Shown here in pieces: positions 1 through 6,983 of a stretch of 37,018 bases of DNA. The number at the start of each line of letters is the position of its first letter. Within the stretch, counting starts at the first letter, position 1. The notes below the pieces were generated by a model. The model did not search any database. It was not told where the DNA came from and saw nothing but the letters and a program-made list of their open reading frames with translations. The position numbers and the translations under genes are program-made. The DNA lies in NCBI GenBank assembly GCA_017541265.1, contig JAFXZK010000135.1, positions 1 through 37,018 on the forward strand. The letters are read 5' to 3'. This DNA comes from Bacteroidaceae bacterium (GTDB lineage Bacteria; Bacteroidota; Bacteroidia; Bacteroidales; Bacteroidaceae).

Positions 1-318
1 GAAGTGGTCAGGATAGCCCGCTACGTCCTCGAACACGGCTTACCGGAGGATGTACTGCTCAACGTCAACTTCCCCGAAGTGCCTGAACTGAAGGGCACTC
101 GCGTCTGCCGGACCGGTCGCGGACGCTGGATGAAAGAGATGATGCGGGTGGGCGAAGGCGAGTACCGGCTCACGGGTTATTTCCAGAACCTCGAGCCTGA
201 GGCAGAAGACACGGACTATTGGGCGCTCGATCACGGCTACGCGTCCATCACGCCCATACAGCTCGATATGACGGCTCACGATTACCTCAATTCACAATTC
301 ACAATTCATAATTCATAA
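1..318 (+). CDS. surE: 5'/3'-nucleotidase SurE, C-terminal fragment
   Basis: The window opens inside this gene, so only about 105 C-terminal residues are visible. SurE is a metal-dependent phosphatase that removes phosphate from nucleoside monophosphates. The recognisable part is the family's late region, LLNVNFPEVP followed by TDYWALDHGYASITPIQLD, close to the usual 'D-WAL-GY-SITPL' ending. The metal-binding N-terminus lies outside the window. The last residues (NSQFTIHNS) and the TAA stop are not SurE-like: they are encoded by a run of 7-nt repeats (TTCACAA, TTCATAA) from 291 to 318. The gene therefore ends inside repeat DNA. lpxB follows on the same strand after an 80-nt repeat-filled spacer. 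The family call is firm and the partial state is certain. Confidence 0.88.
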   Translation, partial: EVVRIARYVLEHGLPEDVLLNVNFPEVPELKGTRVCRTGRGRWMKEMMRVGEGEYRLTGYFQNLEPEAEDTDYWALDHGYASITPIQLDMTAHDYLNSQFTIHNS

Positions 319-393
319 TTAGGCTACGCCATAAGCCCAAAGTTATAAGCAGGAGTGATGAATTATGAATTGAGAAATATGAATTATGAATTA
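291..393. repeat. Inverted pair of heptamer arrays around a GGCTACGCC core
   Basis: Left arm: TTCACAA twice then TTCATAA twice (291-318). Centre: GGCTACGCC (322-330) and about 30 unique bases. Right arm: GAATTAT, GAATTGA, GAAATAT, GAATTAT, GAATTA (360-393), the reverse complement pattern. It fills the surE-lpxB spacer and enters surE, supplying its stop codon. The lpxB start lies 6 nt after the right arm. The same GGCTACGCC core occurs in reverse complement inside the inverted nonamer element at 31775-31859. Confidence 0.85.
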
Positions 394-398
394 ATATA

Positions 399-1559
399 AT
401 GAAGTACTATCTCATAGCAGGCGAGGCAAGTGGCGACGTTCATGCGAGCCACTTGATAGCGTCCATCAGGCAGCAGGATGCGGCGGCTCAGTTCCGTTGC
501 TACGGCGGAGATATGATGGCGGCACAGGGCGCTGAGCTCGTTCAGCACTATCGTGACCTCGCTTATATGGGCTTCATCCCCGTCCTCATGCACCTGAGGA
601 CCATCCTTCGCGGCATGAAACGCTGCCAGCAGGACATCCTCGCGTGGCAGCCCGACGTGCTGATTCTGGTCGATTACCCAGGCTTCAACCTCAAGATAGC
701 ACGCTTCGTCAAGCAGCACAGCACGATTCCCGTGGTCTATTACATCGCTCCGAAGATCTGGGCATGGAAGGAACATCGCATCCGTAAAATTAAGCGCGAC
801 GTCGATCTGCTACTCTCCATCCTGCCTTTCGAAGTGCCGTTCTACGAGGAGAAGCACGGTTACCATATTAATTATGTAGGCAATCCGACGGTGGATGAAG
901 TGGAGGCTTACAAGCGGGAGCACGATACAAAAGCCTCCCCTCTACGGGGAGGTATGGAGGGGTCTGCACTTCCCATCATCGCTCTGCTGCCCGGAAGCCG
1001 CAAGCAGGAAGTACGCGACAATCTACGTCGCATGCTGGAAGCGGCAGCGCCCTATGCCAAAGACTATCAGTTGGTGCTCGCCGCCGCCCCAGGACTCGAG
1101 GATGAGTTCTACGCTGAACAGATAAAATCTTCAATCTTCAATCTTCAATCTTCAACAATAAAAGTGGTTCGCGACCAGACTTATCAGCTTCTTCAGCACA
1201 GCACGGCAGCCCTCGTCACCAGCGGCACCGCGACGCTCGAGACGGCTCTGCTGCGTGTGCCGCAAGTCGTCTGCTACTACATGAAGGCAGGCCGCCTGGC
1301 ATCTCTCGCAAAACGGCTCTTCATAAAGGTTCCCTACATATCCCTCGTCAACCTCATCTGCGGGGAGGAAGTGGTGCCGGAACTCGTTGCAGAACAGATG
1401 AATGTCAGCAGCGTTCGCCATCATCTCGCATCAATCCTGCCCGGAGGCTCAGCCAGAGAAGCCCAGTTGAAAGGCTACGAACGCATGGCAAGCATCCTGG
1501 GCGAACCCGGAGCGCCAGAGAGAGCGGCTAAGTTAATACTCGACTTTACAAAGAGATAA
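399..1559 (+). CDS. lpxB: Lipid-A-disaccharide synthase LpxB
   Basis: LpxB joins UDP-diacylglucosamine to lipid X to form the lipid A disaccharide at the inner membrane, a GT19 glycosyltransferase reaction. At 386 aa it has the usual length. Seen in the sequence: N-terminal YYLIAGEASGDVHAS, the central DYPGFNLKIARF and YYIAPKIWAWKEHR, and the C-terminal nucleotide-sugar region with IALLPGSRKQEV and ALVTSGTATLETAL. The ATG at 399 gives the standard N-terminus, 6 nt after the repeat element. Two loops look repeat-derived: a GC-rich palindrome at 929-966 encodes KASPLRGGMEGSA just before IALLPGSR, and four ATCTTCA heptamers at 1127-1154 encode KSSIFNLQSST. Both keep the frame and fall between conserved blocks, so the enzyme is probably functional. 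Confidence 0.95.
   Translation: MKYYLIAGEASGDVHASHLIASIRQQDAAAQFRCYGGDMMAAQGAELVQHYRDLAYMGFIPVLMHLRTILRGMKRCQQDILAWQPDVLILVDYPGFNLKIARFVKQHSTIPVVYYIAPKIWAWKEHRIRKIKRDVDLLLSILPFEVPFYEEKHGYHINYVGNPTVDEVEAYKREHDTKASPLRGGMEGSALPIIALLPGSRKQEVRDNLRRMLEAAAPYAKDYQLVLAAAPGLEDEFYAEQIKSSIFNLQSSTIKVVRDQTYQLLQHSTAALVTSGTATLETALLRVPQVVCYYMKAGRLASLAKRLFIKVPYISLVNLICGEEVVPELVAEQMNVSSVRHHLASILPGGSAREAQLKGYERMASILGEPGAPERAAKLILDFTKR
929..966 (+). repeat. GC-rich palindromic repeat inside lpxB
   Basis: CCTCCCC (934-940), a 5-nt loop, then GGGGAGG (946-952), followed by TATGGAGGGGT. It resembles the elements at 12718-12752, 19766-19806 and 5088-5184. It is read in frame and adds SPLRGGMEG to a variable loop of LpxB. 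Confidence 0.75.
1127..1154 (+). repeat. Four perfect ATCTTCA heptamers inside lpxB
   Basis: Four contiguous exact copies of ATCTTCA (1127-1133, 1134-1140, 1141-1147, 1148-1154). Because 7 is not a multiple of 3, the copies are read in three frames and give SSIFNLQSS. The total of 28 nt plus flanking bases keeps lpxB open. Confidence 0.85.
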
Positions 1560-1561
1560 AT

Positions 1562-1593
1562 AGTAAATAGTAAATCATTAAATTCTAAATTAG
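1562..1593. repeat. Degenerate heptamer array before the ABM gene
   Basis: Words AATAGTA, AATAGTA, AATCATT, AAATTCT, AAATTAG fill the lpxB-ABM spacer. The last word runs into GGCT-ATG, so the ABM start codon directly follows a sequence resembling the AATTAGGCTACGCC junction seen at 317-330. Confidence 0.6.
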
Positions 1594-1596
1594 GCT

Positions 1597-1872
1597 ATGA
1601 TCCGTCTTAATTGTTTCTTCCAAGCCAAGAAGGGTAAGTACAACGAAGCCCTTGAGGCAGCCATTCTGCTCACTGCAAAGACTCAGAAGCACGAGGGAAT
1701 GGTAAGCTACGACGTTTTTGAAAGTGCTACACGCAAGGACATCTTCATGTTCTGCGAGACCTGGGAAAGCGAAGAAGCCCTGGCAAAACATGCCGCCACA
1801 CCAGAGTTCAAGGAACTCGTGGGCATCATCGAGAACTGCGGCGACATGAAGATAGAGAAGCTGACGCTGTAG
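1597..1872 (+). CDS. Antibiotic biosynthesis monooxygenase (ABM)-domain protein
   Basis: A 91-residue single-domain protein of the dimeric ferredoxin-like ABM/YgiN fold. Family members include quinol monooxygenases and heme-degrading enzymes, but many have no known substrate. Visible family features are an N-terminal strand (IRLNCFFQAKKGKYNEALEA), the central HEGMVSYDVFES, then FMFCETWESEEALAKHAATPEFKEL, where the W and H-A-x-P-x-F pattern is typical. It is probably cytoplasmic since no signal is seen. It follows lpxB by 37 nt, likely on the same transcript, and ends just before a strong hairpin at 1904-1943. The fold is confident; the substrate is unknown. Confidence 0.85.
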   Translation: MIRLNCFFQAKKGKYNEALEAAILLTAKTQKHEGMVSYDVFESATRKDIFMFCETWESEEALAKHAATPEFKELVGIIENCGDMKIEKLTL

Positions 1873-1903
1873 TCGTCTGCACGAAACCTGTTAGGCCAGA
1901 CTA

Positions 1904-1943
1904 AAAGAGGGCTACCTATTTCATCATATAGGTAGCCCTCTTT
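1904..1943. terminator. Bidirectional terminator hairpin between convergent genes
   Basis: Perfect 16-bp stem: AAAGAGGGCTACCTAT (1904-1919) pairs with 1928-1943 around an 8-nt loop. It has A-rich 5' and T-rich 3' edges, so it can work for the ABM gene (+) and the porZ-like gene (-), which converge here. Confidence 0.9.
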
Positions 1944-1970
1944 GTGCAAAGCAATATGCAGGCTTTGCAA

Positions 1971-4271
1971 TTATCTCACAATAACGACGCGCGTCACGAT
2001 AGCCTTGTTGCCCTCCGGAGTGTTGGCCACGACGTGATAGATGCCGCTGGCAACACGCAATCCATTGTTGGCACAACCGTTCCAAAGGCAGGTTCCGCCA
2101 GCAGATGTGCCGTTCCATACGAGCTGACCGCCAGTGGAGATGATCTTTACCTCTGTGTTGTTCACCAATCCTCGGATGGCAATCGGACCGTTGTAGTCAG
2201 GTGTAACTGGGTTGGGAAATACGACGACGTTGCTCTTCTCCAACTCTGCTTCGGGCGACGTGGCATCGCTCATGAAGCTGCACAGGCCTTTGTCCGTACC
2301 GAAGACCACTTCTCCAGTGCCCGGATGAACAGCAATGCTTTGCACGTTATTGCTAAGGAGAGGACTATCGTCGGTAGTGAAGTGGTGTATCATCTCCTGC
2401 CCGTCGGCACTGATCAGGTAGGCTCCATTGTTTTGCGTGCCTATCCATTTACGGTTCGCCGCATCGATGGAGATGCAGGCAATAGAGACATTGTTGAGCA
2501 GATAGTCAGCAAGTCCGCTGCCATCATTGCGGTTTATCTTAACCTGCGTAAACTGGTAATCCGTATTGAAGACATTGGATAAGTCCTCCATAACGAATAG
2601 GCCGGAGGATGTTCCTACCCAGACTAAGCCATCAAGGTCCTCGCAAACACAGAAGAATTCCTCGGGCTGATAAATTGTCCCGTCCTGATTGATGATGTTC
2701 TGATGCATGATGCTTCTGTCGTCGGCATTGCGTTCCGTCCCCTTTGTGTCGAGGCAGAAGATGCCACGCATGTCCAGGCGTCGGCTGGTCACTATCTTAA
2801 TGCCGCTGCTGTGATGCAGGATGTTGTCCACCAGAGAGCAGCCATCCAACTCCTTATAGTATAGTTTGTACCATTTTCCGTTAGGCTTGAATACAATCAA
2901 GACAGAGTCTCTCATCGAAGATGCCATCCATAGGCTGCCGTCCGCATCATAGCTCAACGCGGCGCACATAACGTAATTGTAGTTTTGCGACGATGAAGGC
3001 ATTAAGCTTGTCAGCGCGGAGTTTTTGTGATTATATAGCTTGACAAACTTGCCGTTCTTGTATTCGCATACGCCTCCACGATAGAGGCTGGCGAAGTGAT
3101 GCGTGTCGTCTGTAGGATCTTGAACGAGGTCGGTTGTGTTGACAAGCTTAAATCTTGGGTACTCAGCGGGAATGTCCATCTCCTTGAAGTTAGTCCACTC
3201 TCCGTTTTCATAGTACATGGCGGTGGCGGGATTGGAGAAGCCGCTTACTGTATTGATGCCTCCTGCCACGAGGAGACGGTCGCCCACCCAACTGAGCCTA
3301 TATCCGAGATCGCGAATAGGACTGCTTGGCTGTATGATTTCTCCTGTGGGCGTGAATGCGTTGTCCGTAATCTTATAGCCACGCAAGCCGTTCTCGTTCT
3401 CGCTCATCCAGTATTTGCCACCGAGATAAGACACGTCGCTCCATTTGGCTGGAGTTGTGAGGATGGTGGGGCTGCTCGTGAGGTCGGTGGTCATACCGAG
3501 TTGGGTATTGTTGCCCCAAAAGAGGCGGTCTCCATTGTGTTTCAGGAAGGTGTAGCTTCCTTTGTCGTAGACTATATTGCTAGAACTGGCAGGGTCCATT
3601 TCGTAGAGTGTGGCGCTTGTTAAAGCCATGATTTTACCCTGAAAGAAGCACATGTTCTTCACGGAATCCCATGTGCCCCTCTTATTCCAATTCTGTTCCA
3701 TCTGCATGTTGCTGTTCTTTGGACATTGGTATAAGCCGTCGTTTGTAGCAATGAACACCTCATCGTCGGTTGCTGTGATGCATTGTATGGCCTTGTTCAG
3801 TTTGTAAGTGTTGCGGAACACACCTTCCTTCATGTCCACTTCAATAAATCCAAAGCCGGTAGCAAGGTAAGCCATAGATTTGTAGATGGAAACATAGGAG
3901 ACTTCCTTGCCCAAGATGCTTTTGTCCTTCAGGGCAGAGAGGTTCTGTACATTGCCCTCCTTGTCGAGCAGGTCAATGTTACTATTGCTGTAAACGATGA
4001 GCAGCTTGCCAGCCTCTTTGCTATATGCAATGTGAGCGATATTGACATCACTGAGCTCGTTCAGATGGTCGTATGTGTGAACTTCGCCATCTTCTGTATC
4101 GTAGGAAAGCAGGTTACCGTTCATCAGGGAATAGATGATGCTGCCGCTTACGTCACTCTTGGTGGCGATTTGGTAACTAAGATACATGCGCCATGTCCCC
4201 AGTTGCTGGGCTGAGGCTGTGAGGCAAAGCACACAAAGGAGTAGTGCCAGGGAAGAGAGTTTCTTTATCAT
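1971..4271 (-). CDS. porZ: PorZ-like beta-propeller protein with type IX sorting domain
   Basis: A 766-residue exported protein. Residues 1-21 are a signal peptide (hydrophobic LALLLCVLCLTASA, then QQ). Residues about 25-670 contain repeated propeller-like segments (VWVGTSSGLFVMEDL, KWIGTQNNGAYLIS, VVFGTDKGLCSF) of the two-component-regulator propeller type. The last 80 or so residues are a type IX secretion C-terminal domain: VVVFPNPVTP, then the strands EVKIISTGGQLVW and ASGIYHVVA. Length and order match PorZ, a surface component of the T9SS attachment complex that handles anionic LPS in Porphyromonas gingivalis. Other propeller proteins with a sorting domain exist, so the symbol is likely rather than certain. 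The region upstream of its start holds a 22-bp palindromic tandem array (4326-4435). It converges on the ABM gene at a shared terminator. Confidence 0.82.
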   Translation of the reverse strand: MIKKLSSLALLLCVLCLTASAQQLGTWRMYLSYQIATKSDVSGSIIYSLMNGNLLSYDTEDGEVHTYDHLNELSDVNIAHIAYSKEAGKLLIVYSNSNIDLLDKEGNVQNLSALKDKSILGKEVSYVSIYKSMAYLATGFGFIEVDMKEGVFRNTYKLNKAIQCITATDDEVFIATNDGLYQCPKNSNMQMEQNWNKRGTWDSVKNMCFFQGKIMALTSATLYEMDPASSSNIVYDKGSYTFLKHNGDRLFWGNNTQLGMTTDLTSSPTILTTPAKWSDVSYLGGKYWMSENENGLRGYKITDNAFTPTGEIIQPSSPIRDLGYRLSWVGDRLLVAGGINTVSGFSNPATAMYYENGEWTNFKEMDIPAEYPRFKLVNTTDLVQDPTDDTHHFASLYRGGVCEYKNGKFVKLYNHKNSALTSLMPSSSQNYNYVMCAALSYDADGSLWMASSMRDSVLIVFKPNGKWYKLYYKELDGCSLVDNILHHSSGIKIVTSRRLDMRGIFCLDTKGTERNADDRSIMHQNIINQDGTIYQPEEFFCVCEDLDGLVWVGTSSGLFVMEDLSNVFNTDYQFTQVKINRNDGSGLADYLLNNVSIACISIDAANRKWIGTQNNGAYLISADGQEMIHHFTTDDSPLLSNNVQSIAVHPGTGEVVFGTDKGLCSFMSDATSPEAELEKSNVVVFPNPVTPDYNGPIAIRGLVNNTEVKIISTGGQLVWNGTSAGGTCLWNGCANNGLRVASGIYHVVANTPEGNKAIVTRVVIVR

Positions 4272-4325
4272 CGTCGTTCTGTTATGGTATGACAGGAAGT
4301 TTTCTATGCGACATGTAGGGGCTTT

Positions 4326-4435
4326 TCATTCCCCTATAGGGCGTTTGTCATTCCCCTATAGGGCGCCAGTCATTCCCCTATAGGGCGTTGGTCACTCCCC
4401 TATAGGGCGTTGAAGATTCCCCTACGGAGGGTTTT
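4326..4435. repeat. Tandem array of five 22-bp palindromic units
   Basis: Units begin at 4326, 4348, 4370, 4392 and 4414. The first four share TCAYTCCCCTATAGGGCG plus four variable bases; the fifth is degenerate (CCCCTACGGAGGG). Each unit contains the palindrome CCCTATAGGG. A weaker unit may precede at 4304. The array lies between the rdgB stop and the porZ-like start, so it would be in the porZ promoter or 5' leader. Confidence 0.92.
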
Positions 4436-4489
4436 GAAGGCTTCCTTGTCTAATACATCTTTTATATATTCAATAACGAAAAAGTCGGG

Positions 4490-5140
4490 TCAATTATTGC
4501 TTTTGGCCACAAGATATTCTGCCAGTTTCTTCGTGGCTCGCCCACGATGGCTGATGCTGTTCTTTGCTTCGGCACTCATTTGGGCAAAGGCGAGGCCGCC
4601 TGCTTCAGTGGGAGCGAAGACTGGGTCGTATCCGAAACCACCTTCGCCGGCACGCTGCGGCAATATCTCGCCTTCCACGATGCCTTCGAAGAGTCTTTCC
4701 TTTCCATCCTGAACGAGGGCTATGACTGTACGGAAGCGAGCCTTGCGTGTCTCTGCCTTTTCTATCTTGTCGAGCAGGCATCGTATGTTGGCATCGGCAT
4801 CATGGCTTTCGCCATATCCGTTCATGGCACCGAAACGAGCCGTATAGACTCCTGGCGCTCCGCCGAGTGCATCTACCTCCAAGCCAGTGTCGTCGGCAAA
4901 ACAATCTACGCCATAGTGCTCATGGACATATCGTGCCTTCTGCAAGGCATTGCCCTCCAGCGTGTCGGCCGTCTCGGGGATGTCCTCGGTGCAGCCGATG
5001 TCGCTCAGCCCTTTCACCGTGAAGGCACTGCCCAGTATCTGCCGGATCTCCTCCAGCTTGTGGGCATTGTTGGTTGCCATGATGATGGACCTCCTAACCC
5101 CCTTCAGGGGGAACTCTTTATTACCTTCTTCTCCTATCAT
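4490..5140 (-). CDS. rdgB: RdgB/HAM1 family non-canonical purine NTP pyrophosphatase
   Basis: Hydrolyses dITP, ITP and XTP to monophosphates and keeps these bases out of nucleic acids. All family blocks are present: ATNNAHKLEEIRQIL, FADDTGLEVDALGGAPGVY, GEGGFGYDPVF and the C-terminal SISHRGRA. The protein is 216 aa from the ATG at 5140 or 195 aa from the ATG at 5077. The family's first strand normally reads K-I-V-x-A-T-N-N, and here the corresponding residues are SIIMATNN. The internal ATG would remove most of that strand, so I prefer the upstream start. The stretch that leads into the strand (EFPLKGVRRS) is encoded by a palindromic repeat. It follows the second yitT gene by 44 nt on the same strand and probably belongs to the leuS transcription unit. 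Confidence 0.93.
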   Translation of the reverse strand: MIGEEGNKEFPLKGVRRSIIMATNNAHKLEEIRQILGSAFTVKGLSDIGCTEDIPETADTLEGNALQKARYVHEHYGVDCFADDTGLEVDALGGAPGVYTARFGAMNGYGESHDADANIRCLLDKIEKAETRKARFRTVIALVQDGKERLFEGIVEGEILPQRAGEGGFGYDPVFAPTEAGGLAFAQMSAEAKNSISHRGRATKKLAEYLVAKSNN

Positions 5141-5184
5141 ATCATAGTTTGTGTTTAATTCCCACTAAAGAGGGTTAGGGGGTC
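5088..5184. repeat. Inverted-repeat element overlapping the start of rdgB
   Basis: GACCTCCTAACCC (5088-5100) and GGGTTAGGGGGTC (5172-5184) are inverted copies with one mismatch. An internal palindrome, CCCCC-TTCA-GGGGG, lies at 5098-5111. The element spans from the 3' edge of yitT to the first codons of rdgB. Confidence 0.8.
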
Positions 5185-6093
5185 TTACTTCTTTATGGGG
5201 TCGAAGCCTTCGCCAAAGACGCCTTCTACGTTGCTCATAGAGACGAATGCCTGCGGGTCGATGCGCTTGATGAGCTGGAAGATGCTGCGACTCTCATAGC
5301 GCTTGGCCAGGATGAGCAGCACCTGCCGCTTCTCCTTGCTATAGAACCCTTCGCCCGAAAGAACGGTAACGCCTCGCTCGAGTCTTGTATTGACCTCCTC
5401 TGCTATTTTCTCGTACTGTTCGCTGATGATGATGAACTGCACGCTTCGCCTTGCCGAGTTGATGACATAGTCAAGGAAGTTGAGGCTGATGAACATTGCC
5501 AGGTAGCCCACCACCATCGTCTCGATGTCGTGCGAGATAAAGTAGCTGCCGCCGATGATGACGATGTCGAGCATCAGGAGCAGTCGGCCGAGGGAGATGT
5601 CCCAATACTTGTTGATGGAACTGGCAATGATGTCTGTGCCACCCGTACTGCCGCCTGCCAAGAAGATGGTTGCCAAGCCAAGACCTTCAAGGAAGGCACC
5701 AATGACGCAGGCCATGAACTTCTGTTCGCCTATGATGTGCATAAGCGTATGGTGACCATCTGCACCAACGACGGTGAGCTGGGTCTGCATGATGCCGATA
5801 GCACTCGAGATGAGTAGCGTCACAATGATTGTGCGTACCAGATAACGCCAGCCCAGTATGCGCATAGCCATCAGGAGCAAGCCTACATTTATAATTAAGT
5901 AGGTGTTGCCAGCAGGAAACCCAGTCAAGTAGTACAGGATGGTGGAGATACCCGTAACACCTCCACTGACTATCTTATAAGGCAACAGGAAGCAGGCATA
6001 GCCAACCGTGTAGATGACTGTGCCCAGCAACATCTGCAGATAGTCGCGCAGCAGTTGCCAAGGTGAAGGTCCTATGATGTCCTTTATCGTCAT
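5185..6093 (-). CDS. YitT family membrane protein (second copy)
   Basis: A 302-residue inner-membrane protein with about five or six hydrophobic segments in the first 210 residues (for example VIYTVGYACFLLPYKIVSGG and GLATIFLAGGSTGGTDIIA). A soluble C-terminal DUF2179 domain follows (VLSGEGFYSKEKRQVLLILAKR and MSNVEGVFGEGFD). The TGGSTGG-DII motif is the family signature. The transport role of YitT proteins is not established, so none is claimed. Its ATG overlaps the stop of the upstream copy by 4 nt (ATGA), which suggests translational coupling. The two copies share the same layout and look like an old tandem duplication. Confidence 0.9.
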   Translation of the reverse strand: MTIKDIIGPSPWQLLRDYLQMLLGTVIYTVGYACFLLPYKIVSGGVTGISTILYYLTGFPAGNTYLIINVGLLLMAMRILGWRYLVRTIIVTLLISSAIGIMQTQLTVVGADGHHTLMHIIGEQKFMACVIGAFLEGLGLATIFLAGGSTGGTDIIASSINKYWDISLGRLLLMLDIVIIGGSYFISHDIETMVVGYLAMFISLNFLDYVINSARRSVQFIIISEQYEKIAEEVNTRLERGVTVLSGEGFYSKEKRQVLLILAKRYESRSIFQLIKRIDPQAFVSMSNVEGVFGEGFDPIKK

Positions 6094-6983
6094 GGCTTTA
6101 TGACATTAAACCCGTTCCCATAGACACCCTCTGCTCTGCTCTGCGAGACGAAGGCAGCAGGGTCGGTCTCCTGAATCAGACGAAGTATCTTGACGGACTC
6201 TCTCTTGTGTACAATGGTGATCAGCACCTTAATGTCTTGATGACTGTAATAGCCCTCGCCATTCATCAAGGTCACGCTGTGGCAGGTCTCTGATATGATG
6301 CGTTGGCAGATTTCGTTGGGCTTGTTGGTGAAGATGATGAACTGGATGTCCTGCCTTGCGCTGTTGATGAGCATGTCCAAGGCATAAGTATAGACAACCA
6401 AAGTGACGTAGCCAAACACAACCATCCGGACATCATGGAAGATGGGCCAGCACGAAGCAATGACCACAAAGTCGAGGATCAGCAAGGCACGGCCAAAGGA
6501 GATGTTGCGATACTTGTTCACGAGGGCCGCTATGATGTCCCATCCGCCCGTACTTCCTCCTGTGAGGAACACAATGCCGATGCCCAAACCGTTCAGTATG
6601 GCACCAAGCACGCAGGCCATCGAGTCTTGGCCTTCGCCAAGGATCTGCATCAAGTGTCCGCTCTCATCTGTCATCATTTGTTGCCCCAGCTCGAGGAAAG
6701 AGGAGAGGGCAATGGTTGCGTATGCCGTCTTGCCGACAAACTTCCAACCAAGTGGCTTGATGGCAATGATGAGCAGGATGGAGTTGGCAATGAGCACGGC
6801 AGCCGAGATGGGGAACTTCGTCAAGTAGTAAAGGATGGCGAACATACCCGTCATGCCGCCCGTCGTGATGTGATAGGGCAACAGGAACGCGGCCCAACCC
6901 AAGGCATAGATGGCCATGCCGAGGTTGATGGCCAGGAAGTCCAGCGTGAACTCCCATATTCTGCGATAGTTTACCTTTGGCAT
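6090..6983 (-). CDS. YitT family membrane protein (first copy)
   Basis: A 297-residue protein of the same family as its downstream neighbour. It has membrane segments such as GMAIYALGWAAFLLPYHITTGG, the signature GGSTGGWDIIAALVNKY, and a C-terminal DUF2179 domain (LMNGEGYYSHQDIKVLITIVHKR and SRAEGVYGNGFN). Its start shares one base with the leuS stop (TAATG), and its end overlaps the second copy by 4 nt. Expression is therefore probably coupled to leuS. The conserved glycine-rich motif differs from the second copy by W for T before DII. The function of this membrane family is unknown. Confidence 0.9.
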   Translation of the reverse strand: MPKVNYRRIWEFTLDFLAINLGMAIYALGWAAFLLPYHITTGGMTGMFAILYYLTKFPISAAVLIANSILLIIAIKPLGWKFVGKTAYATIALSSFLELGQQMMTDESGHLMQILGEGQDSMACVLGAILNGLGIGIVFLTGGSTGGWDIIAALVNKYRNISFGRALLILDFVVIASCWPIFHDVRMVVFGYVTLVVYTYALDMLINSARQDIQFIIFTNKPNEICQRIISETCHSVTLMNGEGYYSHQDIKVLITIVHKRESVKILRLIQETDPAAFVSQSRAEGVYGNGFNVIKP

